This document shows, piece by piece, positions 56,726 through 64,000 of a DNA stretch of 64,000 bases. The stretch lies in contig NZ_VFIO01000004.1 of NCBI RefSeq assembly GCF_007858365.1, forward strand, positions 62,001 to 126,000, given 5' to 3'. Each line of letters opens with the position of its first letter. Position 1 is the stretch's first letter. The stretch comes from Pseudomonas saxonica. GTDB lineage: Bacteria; Pseudomonadota; Gammaproteobacteria; Pseudomonadales; Pseudomonadaceae. Under the pieces are notes generated by a model. The model was not told where the DNA came from. It saw nothing but the letters and a program-made list of their open reading frames with translations, and did not search any database. Both the position numbers and the translations under genes were made by a program.

Positions 56726-58072
56726 ATGGAATCAGCCAAAGAGAAACAGGGCCGCATTCTGCTGGTCGACGACGAGTCCGCCATCCTGCGCACATTCCGC
56801 TATTGCCTCGAAGACGAGGGCTATACCGTCGCCACTGCCAGCAGTGCGGCTCAAGCCGAAGCGCTGTTGCAACGCCAGGTGTTTGACCTGTGCTTTCTGG
56901 ACTTGCGCCTGGGTGAAGACAATGGCCTGGATGTTCTGGCTCAGATGCGCATTCAAGCACCGTGGATGCGGGTGGTGATCGTCACTGCTCATTCGGCTGT
57001 GGATACCGCTGTCGATGCTATTCAGGCCGGCGCGGCAGATTATCTGGTTAAACCGTGCAGCCCTGACCAGTTGCGCCTGGCCACCGCCAAACAGCTGGAA
57101 GTGCGCCAACTGTCAGCACGTCTTGAAGCCCTTGAAGGTGAGATCCGCAAGCCCAAAGAAGGGCTCGATTCGCATAGCCCGGCCATGATGGCGGTGCTGG
57201 AGACCGCCCGTCAGGTAGCCGGTACGGATGCGAATATTTTGATCCTGGGTGAGTCCGGTACGGGTAAAGGCGAACTGGCCAAGGCCATTCACAGCTGGAG
57301 CAAACGGGCTAAAAAAGCCTGCACCACGATCAACTGCCCATCATTGACCGCAGAACTGATGGAGAGCGAGCTGTTCGGGCACACCCGCGGTGCGTTCACC
57401 GGCGCCAGCGAAAGCACGTTGGGCCGGGTTAATCAGGCGGACGGTGGCACGTTGTTTCTGGACGAAATTGGCGACTTTCCACTGACATTACAGCCCAAGC
57501 TACTGCGCTTTATTCAGGACAAGGTGTATGAGCGCGTGGGTGACCCCGTGACCCGCAATGCCGATGTGCGCATTCTGGCCGCCACCAACCTTAATCTTGA
57601 AGACATGGTGCGTGATGGCCGTTTCCGCGAAGATTTGCTCTATCGCCTGAATGTCATCACCTTGCACCTGCCACCGCTGCGCGAGCGCAGTGAAGACATC
57701 TTGACCTTGGCCGACCGCTTCCTGGCCCGTTTCGTAAAAGAATATGCCCGCCCCGCTCGAGGCTTCAGCGAAGCAGCGCGTCTGGCGCTGGCCAATTACC
57801 GCTGGCCGGGCAATATTCGCGAACTGCGCAACGTGGTGGAGCGCGCGAGCATTATTTGCCCTCAAGAGGTGGTCGAAATCAGCCACTTGGGCATGGCCGA
57901 ACAAACGGTGCCAAACACCCCGCGCATTGGCGCAGCATTGAGCCTCGACCAGCTTGAAAAAGCCCACATCGGCGCCGTGCTGGCCACCAGTGAGACGCTC
58001 GATCAGGCCGCCAAAACCTTGGGCATTGATGCTTCTACGCTCTATCGCAAGCGCAAGCAGTACAACTTGTGA
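56726..58072 (+). CDS. algB: NtrC-family response regulator AlgB
   Basis: 448 residues. Receiver domain 10-120 with acidic pocket DDE and phospho-site D59 (CFLDLRLG), AAA+ domain 145-380 with Walker A GESGTGKGE, the sigma-54 contact GAFTGA, Walker B GGTLFLDEIGDF, and a C-terminal Fis-like helix-turn-helix (TLGIDASTLYRKRKQYNL). In P. aeruginosa AlgB activates algD for alginate and acts with KinB and the bacteriophytochrome BphP. GAGGAAGG is placed before the ATG. Only ten bases separate it from kinB. Confidence 0.97.
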   Translation: MESAKEKQGRILLVDDESAILRTFRYCLEDEGYTVATASSAAQAEALLQRQVFDLCFLDLRLGEDNGLDVLAQMRIQAPWMRVVIVTAHSAVDTAVDAIQAGAADYLVKPCSPDQLRLATAKQLEVRQLSARLEALEGEIRKPKEGLDSHSPAMMAVLETARQVAGTDANILILGESGTGKGELAKAIHSWSKRAKKACTTINCPSLTAELMESELFGHTRGAFTGASESTLGRVNQADGGTLFLDEIGDFPLTLQPKLLRFIQDKVYERVGDPVTRNADVRILAATNLNLEDMVRDGRFREDLLYRLNVITLHLPPLRERSEDILTLADRFLARFVKEYARPARGFSEAARLALANYRWPGNIRELRNVVERASIICPQEVVEISHLGMAEQTVPNTPRIGAALSLDQLEKAHIGAVLATSETLDQAAKTLGIDASTLYRKRKQYNL

Positions 58073-58082
58073 GCTCGCTGCG

Positions 58083-59870
58083 ATGAAACTGGCGATCAAA
58101 TTACGTACCCGGTTATTTCTCAGCATCTCGGCATTAATCACGGTGGCGCTGCTCGGGCTAGGGCTCGGCGTCGTCAGCGTGATGCAAATGGCCAAGACCC
58201 AGGAATTACTGATCCGCAATAACACCGTCACCCTTGATTTGGGCCTCAAGCTGCGTCAAACCCTGGGTGATCACCTCATCTTGCTGTTGCGCAATCACGA
58301 GGACCCTCAGGCGTTACAAGCCGCAACGCGCCAATATCTGGCATTGCTGGACGAGGGTATTGAACACGAGCGCAATAACAATCTGCACAGCGGCTTTGCC
58401 CAGGCCCGTATCGATTACGAAAACTTTTTAACCGCCCTGGATGAAGCGCAGCGCAATACGCTGGACCTGAGTTCTGACAGCGAACTGACCAATCGCTTCA
58501 ATCAATTGCGCAACGGCTTGATTGCCGAACATCGCCAGGCACTCAATAACATCTACAACGCGCAGGCAGCGGCCCGTGACCGCGCGCTGATCATTGCCTT
58601 ATTGCTGGGGCTTATCGGCCTTGCAGTATTGATCATCGGTTTTATTACCGCTCATGGCATCGCCCGGCGCTTTGGCGCACCGATCGAAGCGCTGGCCAAA
58701 GCGGCTGACAATATAGGCAAGGGCAATTTTGAAGTGGTACTGCCACTCTCTTCAGCCGCCGAAATGAACCTGCTGACACGGCGTTTCGGAATCATGGCCG
58801 AGGCTTTGCGACAACATCAGGCGACCAATGTCGATGAGTTACTGGCTGGCCAGCAACGGCTTCAAGCCGTGCTCGACAGCATTAATGACGGCTTGTTGAT
58901 GGTTGATCCGCAAGGTCGCCTGGAACTATTGAACCCCGTAGCTCAACGTCAATTAGCCTGGACTGAAGCGCTTCACGGCCAATCACTGGGCGAAGCCTTC
59001 AGCCGTCCGGAACTGGACCAGCAACTCAGCACCGTTTTACGTGGCGGTAGCCTAGAGCGCGCGCCTGACGATTTGAGCGTGGTGATTGAAGGTGAAAATC
59101 GACTGCTGACCTACAGCCTCACACCTGTCAGCCAACCTAAAGGCCCCATTCTGGGCGCGGTCATGGTGTTGCATGACGTGACTGAGCAGCGCGCGTTTGA
59201 GCGTGTGCGCAGTGAGTTTGTGTTGCGCGCCTCTCATGAGTTACGCACACCGGTGACAGGCATGCATATGGCGTTTGGGCTTTTTATGGAGCGCGCGCGC
59301 TTTGACCCACAGTCCCGCGAGCTGGATCTGTTGAACACGGTCAGCGAAGAAATGCAGCGGCTCATGCAACTCATCAATGATTTGCTGAATTTCTCCCGCT
59401 ATCAAAACGGCATGCAAAAGTTGTCGGTGGCACCCTGTGACATTGAGCAAATGCTCACTGAGACACGCGAGCGTTTCGCCGAAGATGCTGCAAGCAAGCT
59501 GATAGAGATCCAGATCGACCTGCAACAACCCTTGCCTGCACTTAACGCCGATCGGGCACAGCTGGATCGAGTGCTGGATAACCTGCTGGAAAACGCCCTG
59601 CGCCATACCCCAAGCGGCGGGCATATCCGCCTACAAGCTCGGCGTCATGGCGAGCGGGTCATTATCAGTATCGAAGACAATGGCGAAGGCATTGCCTATG
59701 GCCAGCAAGGGCGCATATTCGAGCCCTTCGTTCAGGTGGGCCGTAAAAAAGGCGGCGCAGGGCTTGGCCTGGCGCTGTGCAAAGAGATTGTGCAGCTGCA
59801 TGGCGGGCGTATTGGTGTGTACTCCCGCCCGGGCCAGGGCACGCAGTTCTACATGGCCCTGGCGCTATAG
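58083..59870 (+). CDS. kinB: Sensor histidine kinase KinB
   Basis: 595 residues. TM1 about 10-33, periplasmic helical sensor to about 165, TM2 (ALIIALLLGLIGLAVLIIGF), HAMP, a PAS domain (LDSINDGLLMVDPQGRLELL), HisKA with H385 in RASHELRTPVTG (same number as in P. aeruginosa), and a complete ATPase domain (NLLENALRHTPSGGHIRL; DNGEGI; GAGLGLALCKEIV). It phosphorylates, and mainly dephosphorylates, AlgB. The start ATG at 58083 is chosen from homology. Confidence 0.96.
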   Translation: MKLAIKLRTRLFLSISALITVALLGLGLGVVSVMQMAKTQELLIRNNTVTLDLGLKLRQTLGDHLILLLRNHEDPQALQAATRQYLALLDEGIEHERNNNLHSGFAQARIDYENFLTALDEAQRNTLDLSSDSELTNRFNQLRNGLIAEHRQALNNIYNAQAAARDRALIIALLLGLIGLAVLIIGFITAHGIARRFGAPIEALAKAADNIGKGNFEVVLPLSSAAEMNLLTRRFGIMAEALRQHQATNVDELLAGQQRLQAVLDSINDGLLMVDPQGRLELLNPVAQRQLAWTEALHGQSLGEAFSRPELDQQLSTVLRGGSLERAPDDLSVVIEGENRLLTYSLTPVSQPKGPILGAVMVLHDVTEQRAFERVRSEFVLRASHELRTPVTGMHMAFGLFMERARFDPQSRELDLLNTVSEEMQRLMQLINDLLNFSRYQNGMQKLSVAPCDIEQMLTETRERFAEDAASKLIEIQIDLQQPLPALNADRAQLDRVLDNLLENALRHTPSGGHIRLQARRHGERVIISIEDNGEGIAYGQQGRIFEPFVQVGRKKGGAGLGLALCKEIVQLHGGRIGVYSRPGQGTQFYMALAL

Positions 59871-59883
59871 CCTGTGGAGCAGC

Positions 59884-60666
59884 TCATCGGCTTTTTTGAG
59901 TGTTGAGCACGCTCAAAATGGCTGCACTTTCAGCATCCGGAGTGCCATCGAATTTCGAGGGCCGGAAATGCATCTGGAAGGCAGCCAGCACATGACGGGT
60001 AGCCACATCCAGCTCACCCGTCTGTGGGGTTTCGTAGCCCAATAGCGCCAACTGTTGCTGAAACCAGGTGATGCCAGGCATCTCGCGGGCAAATCGTGCT
60101 TGCTCGCGGGCAACGGCCTGTTCATTCGGCCAAACACCAAAGCCCGCTTGTGCTAATCGCTTCCACGGAAAAAGCGGGCCGGGGTCAAGCTTGCGCAGTG
60201 GCGCAATATCACTGTGGCCAATGATGTTTTGCGGATCGATTTTGTAGCGCGTCGAAATGTCTTTGAGCAGCTCGATCAGCGCTTGAATCTGCCCTTCGGT
60301 GTAGGGATACCAGACCCGCCCGTTGGGTGTATCTCGATAGCCTTTATTGACGATCTCGATACCAATGGAACTGGAGTTGAGCCAGGTACGGCCTTTCCAT
60401 TGGCTTTCACCGGCGTGCCAGGCCCGCTGGTTTTCATCCACCAGCTTGTAAATCGTGGGTGGCGTATCGCCAATCAGGTAATGGCTGCTGACAGGGCCTG
60501 TCGTCAGTAGTTGCAACGAGTGCTCAAGTGATGTTGAGGTGTAATGAAGCACCACAAACTGCACTCGACTGTCCTGATTGGCCGAAGGATGGCTGGTATC
60601 CATACGAGGCCCGCTGGCACAGCCAACCAGCAGGGCAAGAGACATGAGAAGCGCAGGTAATTTCAT
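59884..60666 (-). CDS. ampDh2: Lipoprotein N-acetylmuramoyl-L-alanine amidase (AmpDh2/AmiD type)
   Basis: 260 residues. Lipobox LLVGC (cysteine 16) then an AmpD-like amidase domain: zinc ligand H41 in VVLHYTS, catalytic E in SIGIEIVNKGY, HSDIAPLRKLDPGPLFPW for the other ligands. The C-terminal 70 residues are a PG_binding_1 domain (QQLALLGYETPQTGELDVAT). It cleaves peptide from muropeptides or the sacculus at the outer membrane. Its position next to kinB matches PA5485. Confidence 0.94.
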   Translation of the reverse strand: MKLPALLMSLALLVGCASGPRMDTSHPSANQDSRVQFVVLHYTSTSLEHSLQLLTTGPVSSHYLIGDTPPTIYKLVDENQRAWHAGESQWKGRTWLNSSSIGIEIVNKGYRDTPNGRVWYPYTEGQIQALIELLKDISTRYKIDPQNIIGHSDIAPLRKLDPGPLFPWKRLAQAGFGVWPNEQAVAREQARFAREMPGITWFQQQLALLGYETPQTGELDVATRHVLAAFQMHFRPSKFDGTPDAESAAILSVLNTQKSR

Positions 60667-60742
60667 GGCAGAGGCAACACAGGAAAATGTTAATGGGCCA
60701 GCATACCTTACTGATCCTGTCCGTATCTGACACCGGATGCCT

Positions 60743-62746
60743 TTAAAACGCAGTGCGCTGCTCGTCGGTGGGATGTTCTACCTTGCCGGAAATCGACTCG
60801 ACACAATTTCGGCCTTTGTATTTGGCCTGATAGAGCGCTTCGTCGGCCCGTTTGAGCACTCGTTCGCTCCGGTCACCCGCTTTGAACGCTGATACACCGA
60901 TTGAAACGGTAATGGTGACCGGCTCGCCTTTGAAGTGGAACGGGCAGGCTTCGATTGCAGCCCGCAACTGTTCGGCGAGTACAGTGCCCTCATCCAGTGC
61001 AGTGTCCGGCATTAACAGCACAAACTCTTCGCCGCCAAACCGGGCCATAAAGTCCCCTGCCCGCAGGTGTTTGCGCAGTTGAGCCGCAATGATTTTGAGC
61101 ACCTTGTCACCCGCCAAATGGCCGTACCCATCATTGATGCGCTTGAAGTGGTCAAGGTCGAGCATGGCGATCAGCAGAGGAGTGCCGCGGGCTTGCCACT
61201 GAGCGACTTCCTGCGCCAAGCGCTCAGCCCAGGCGGCACGATTAGGCAAACCGGTAAGCGGGTCGATCAAAGCCTTCTTACGCTGCTCTTCGAGGTGATC
61301 ACGATAACTTTGGGCCTGCTGTTCCATTTGCACCACGCGCTCGGCCAGCCCGTGCAGATGTGCCGCGACCTCTTGTTCACGCGCGTCCCGTTGCTGGCGG
61401 TGCTGGTCCAGCGTGCCCAGCAGCCCTTCAAGACGATTCTCCAGTAAATGCTTGAGACTCGGCAGGTCGACGGCGTCTTGCACGCTGCTTTGCAACCCGT
61501 CGACGTGTTCGCGCAACTGGTCATGCAGGTCAGCGGCAGCGCTGCGTCCTTCTGCGTGGCCTTCGCTCGCCGCTTGCAGGTTGTTCTGGAAGACCTCCAG
61601 ACGCCCATTGAGCTGCTTCAGGTAAGCCTCGAATTCATGCTGACCACTGTCGTTCACGGCCAACATCAAAACGGCAAGATCGTCGAGAACAGGCAGCAAT
61701 TCGTACCAGTTAAGGCCTTTTTCGAGACGAGATCGCAATGCCTCTGCTTGCGGCCGGTGGTGCTCGGGCAGCGACAGATCGGTGAGCAACCCGAGCAGAG
61801 TGGACTCAATATGCAGGGCAACCGAGCTGTAGGATGGCTCGGGGGTTTCGGGCAAGGCATAGACGGTGTCTGGATCGGCCAGTGCCGAGGTCTCGCCGAT
61901 TTCATGGGCTGCGCTGTCGATCTGCGGTTCAGTCAGGCTACTGAGTGCTTCAGGTTGCTCCACATCAGGCGCTCGTGCGTCCTTTGGGGCTTGCTCAGCA
62001 CCTATTTCCGGTACACCTGGTTCTGGCGTGGCCAACGGCTGCTCAGGCAGCCGCTGAACGTCCAATGACGTGGGGCTGTCTTCTTCATCAGCAGGTTGCT
62101 GCTCGTCAGGAATGGCATCGTTGAGGACCAGCACAGGCTCGCCGGGGTCCCTGACAGCAGAAGACTGGGGGGAGGCGACTTCACGAACTGGAGCAGGCTC
62201 GGACGACGGCTTTTCGGCCTCGTTAGCCCCGAACAGCCGTTGCAACAACCCTGGCTTGACGGGCTCGGGCTCGTGCACCTGCCGCCCCAGCACCAAACCT
62301 TGCAAGTGGCTGAGCTCGCCAAGCAACAGGGGAATTTCACGCGCTTGGGTCACCCGGCTGTCGAGCTGCTTGGCAAAAGCCTTTAACGGCTTGCTCACTT
62401 CTCGGGGCAGCGGCATGGCTTGCAGTTGGGTGACCAAGGTAGTGAGCGCGGTGCTGACTTGCTCGACACGGGTTTCGCGACGCTGCTCGGAGTCGAGCAC
62501 GGCCTTTTCGAGACGCGGCAGCAAAGCCGCCAGTGCAGCGTCCATGTCATCCGTACGCACGGCTTCGCGCATCTCTTTCATGCACTGGTCGACGGTACGG
62601 TCTGTGCCCTCGGCGGCCAGTGTGCTGCGCACCAGACCACGGCGCAGCAAGTCGAGACGGGCATTCCAGCGCCGTTCAAGCTTTTCTTGTTGCTCGATAC
62701 TTTTAAGGTACTTTTCTTTCCAGCGCTTGGCGTCGTCGGCGGTCAT
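60743..62746 (-). CDS. dgcH: Diguanylate cyclase DgcH
   Basis: 667 residues, apparently soluble. A long coiled N-terminal part (1 to about 480) with acidic, low-complexity middle is followed by a GGDEF domain. The active site is FMARFGGEEFVLLMPD, preceded at the right spacing by the inhibitory-site RAGD. KRINDGYGHLAGDKVL is intact. It makes c-di-GMP. Position and domain order match PA5487. It overlaps the upstream endonuclease-like gene by four bases. Confidence 0.92.
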   Translation of the reverse strand: MTADDAKRWKEKYLKSIEQQEKLERRWNARLDLLRRGLVRSTLAAEGTDRTVDQCMKEMREAVRTDDMDAALAALLPRLEKAVLDSEQRRETRVEQVSTALTTLVTQLQAMPLPREVSKPLKAFAKQLDSRVTQAREIPLLLGELSHLQGLVLGRQVHEPEPVKPGLLQRLFGANEAEKPSSEPAPVREVASPQSSAVRDPGEPVLVLNDAIPDEQQPADEEDSPTSLDVQRLPEQPLATPEPGVPEIGAEQAPKDARAPDVEQPEALSSLTEPQIDSAAHEIGETSALADPDTVYALPETPEPSYSSVALHIESTLLGLLTDLSLPEHHRPQAEALRSRLEKGLNWYELLPVLDDLAVLMLAVNDSGQHEFEAYLKQLNGRLEVFQNNLQAASEGHAEGRSAAADLHDQLREHVDGLQSSVQDAVDLPSLKHLLENRLEGLLGTLDQHRQQRDAREQEVAAHLHGLAERVVQMEQQAQSYRDHLEEQRKKALIDPLTGLPNRAAWAERLAQEVAQWQARGTPLLIAMLDLDHFKRINDGYGHLAGDKVLKIIAAQLRKHLRAGDFMARFGGEEFVLLMPDTALDEGTVLAEQLRAAIEACPFHFKGEPVTITVSIGVSAFKAGDRSERVLKRADEALYQAKYKGRNCVESISGKVEHPTDEQRTAF

Positions 62747-63621
62747 GCAAGTGGCTCATTGCCAGTCGGGCTTACCACGGGCAACGAATCGATGCCCACA
62801 GTACCGGGCAGGCGAATCTCAACCGCCACAGGCAAATGGTCAGAAATGGGTTGATCCAATACCTGCACGCGTTCAAGCGTCAGGCTGGGGCTGAGCAAAA
62901 TATGGTCAAGGCAACGCTGGGGCCGCCAGCTGGGGAAGGTGGCTTCCAATTGCGGCGCCAGCAAACCGAGGTCGCGTAAAGGTGATGTTTGTAACAGGTC
63001 TGCGGCATGGGTGTTCATATCGCCCATCAGCACCTGATGCTGATAGCCGCTCACCAGCTCGCGGATATAGGCCAGTTGCAGCGTTCGTGTTTTGGTACCC
63101 AGCGCCAAGTGCATGATCACCACGGCCAACGCATCTGGACCTTCACCAAAACGAACCAAAATGGCACCACGACCCGCAGGGCCGGGCAGGGGATGATCTT
63201 CAATCGCGGAAGGACGCAGCCGGCTGAGCACGCCGTTGCTATGTTGGGCCAAGCGACCGAGGTTGCGATTGAGTTGTTGATACCAATAGGGGAATTCACC
63301 CTGCTGGGCAAGGTACTTCACCTGATTGACGTAGCCAGATCGATGGCTGCCGCCATCCGCTTCTTGCAAGGCCACCAGATCAAAGTCGCTCAGCAAGTCG
63401 CCTATTTTATCCAGGTTACTGGTGCGCCCTTTGTGTGGCAGCACGTGCTGCCAGCTGCGGGTCAGATAATGGCGGTAACTTTGCGTGCTGTTACCAACCT
63501 GAATATTGAAACTGAGCAGCCGTAAACGTCGATCATCCGGCAACACGCTGGTTGCCAGATGATCCTCATTGACCTGCGCTTCGTGCAGGCCAACGATTCG
63601 TTCGCTTCTCCAGCGGCGCAT
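62743..63621 (-). CDS. Endonuclease/exonuclease/phosphatase family protein
   Basis: 292 residues, the DNase I-like fold. Metal and catalytic blocks: RLLSFNIQVGN, DLVALQEADGGSHRSGYVNQ, QHSNGVLSRLRP, VLMGDMNTH, and C-terminal ISDHLPVAVEI with RCLDHILLSP. Unlike Crc, all the catalytic residues are present (E of LQEAD, D of GDMN, H of SDH). Substrate unknown (nucleic acid or phospholipid/inositol phosphate). Same position as PA5488; 15 bases downstream of dsbA. Confidence 0.88.
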   Translation of the reverse strand: MRRWRSERIVGLHEAQVNEDHLATSVLPDDRRLRLLSFNIQVGNSTQSYRHYLTRSWQHVLPHKGRTSNLDKIGDLLSDFDLVALQEADGGSHRSGYVNQVKYLAQQGEFPYWYQQLNRNLGRLAQHSNGVLSRLRPSAIEDHPLPGPAGRGAILVRFGEGPDALAVVIMHLALGTKTRTLQLAYIRELVSGYQHQVLMGDMNTHAADLLQTSPLRDLGLLAPQLEATFPSWRPQRCLDHILLSPSLTLERVQVLDQPISDHLPVAVEIRLPGTVGIDSLPVVSPTGNEPLA

Positions 63622-63636
63622 AGAGAAGGGCGCCGC

Positions 63637-64000
63637 TTAGTTTGTAGCCGCTTTGGCTGCGCGCTCTTTGGCGATCAATTGATCAGCGACGTTCAAAGCC
63701 TGCTCAGGACCACCCGCCGTGCCGAGGTCAAAGCGGTATTTGCCGTCAACGACCATGGTCGGCACACCTGAAATTTCATATTTCTTGGCGAGCTCTTTGG
63801 CTTTGACAATCTGACCTTTGATCGCAAACGAGTCGAAGGTCTGCAAGAACTTTGCTTTATCGACGCCCTGAGTGGCCAGGAAATCAGCCATTTCTTCCTT
63901 GTCGGTCAGACGCTTGCCTTCTTTCTGGATAGCGTTGAAAACTGCCGCATGTACCTTGTGCTCAACGCCCATGGCTTCAAGGGTCAGGAACATTTGACCG
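63637..64000 (-). CDS. dsbA: Thiol:disulfide interchange protein DsbA (5' end beyond window)
   Basis: The last 121 residues or so of DsbA; the N-terminal signal and CPHC active site lie beyond base 64000. The visible part has the helical insert (FNAIQKEGKRLTDKEEMADF) and the cis-proline loop YEISGVPTMVVDGKYRFD that contacts substrates. It introduces disulfides in the periplasm. Position matches PA5489. Confidence 0.9.
   Translation of the reverse strand, partial: GQMFLTLEAMGVEHKVHAAVFNAIQKEGKRLTDKEEMADFLATQGVDKAKFLQTFDSFAIKGQIVKAKELAKKYEISGVPTMVVDGKYRFDLGTAGGPEQALNVADQLIAKERAAKAATN

Overview
This window is a near-gapless piece of a Pseudomonas chromosome. The evidence is gene content and order. 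kauB, rpmG, rpmB, a dipeptide-binding protein, radC, coaBC, dut, algC, argB, pyrE, crc and rph run in the order I know from P. aeruginosa PA5312-PA5334. The right end (gltP, an Ivy-type inhibitor, DUF1328, algB, kinB, ampDh2, dgcH, an endonuclease-like gene, dsbA) follows PA5479-PA5489, and trpI/trpBA, lgt/thyA and folA are also near-origin Pseudomonas genes. Base composition looks lower than in P. aeruginosa, which fits a fluorescens/fragi-type lineage. The species cannot be fixed from the sequence alone.

Layout: 0-3 kb, an acyl-CoA hydrolase fragment, the polyamine aldehyde dehydrogenase and a cupin. 3-4.3 kb, two tandem I78-like protease-inhibitor genes and the L33/L28 ribosomal proteins. 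4.7-13 kb, housekeeping genes for CoA, dUTP, alginate/LPS sugar, arginine and pyrimidine metabolism, then the catabolite-repression factor Crc. 13.2-15.0 kb, an AT-richer two-gene unit (a glycine-zipper protein with a LysM-like segment, overlapped by a three-helix membrane protein) sitting between crc and a DUF4870 gene that I remember as adjacent in P. aeruginosa. 15.2-25.8 kb, RNase PH, a citrate-type transporter, a Na/Pi transporter, an M16 protease, serine acetyltransferase, DHFR and a conserved membrane-protein/GTPase pair of unknown function.

25.8-35.6 kb is an accessory-looking block with REP doublets at both ends. It holds a 2-aminoethylphosphonate-type ABC transporter, an FAD oxidoreductase, a PhnZ-family HD oxygenase and a LysR regulator, followed by a cadmium/zinc ATPase with its divergent MerR regulator cadR. 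35.6-47.9 kb has thyA, lgt, a TSUP permease, a 64-bp tandem-repeat array, trpBA/trpI, dodecin, two DUF1161 paralogues, OsmC, and the periplasmic phosphatase TpbA. 48.2-52 kb is a three-subunit FAD/cytochrome c gluconate dehydrogenase. 52-64 kb has membrane transporters and then the algB-kinB to dsbA segment.

Shared themes: carbon-source control (Crc is encoded here, and the citrate transporter carries a textbook Hfq/Crc target site over its ribosome-binding site); envelope and biofilm control (AlgC, AlgB/KinB, TpbA, DgcH, AmpDh2, Ivy and I78 inhibitors); and several families of short palindromic repeats. The strongest candidates for something undescribed are the putative toxin/immunity pair at 13.25-15.01 kb, with a hairpin that would cover its ribosome-binding site, and a phosphonate cluster that has a PhnZ-type oxygenase but no PhnY-type hydroxylase.
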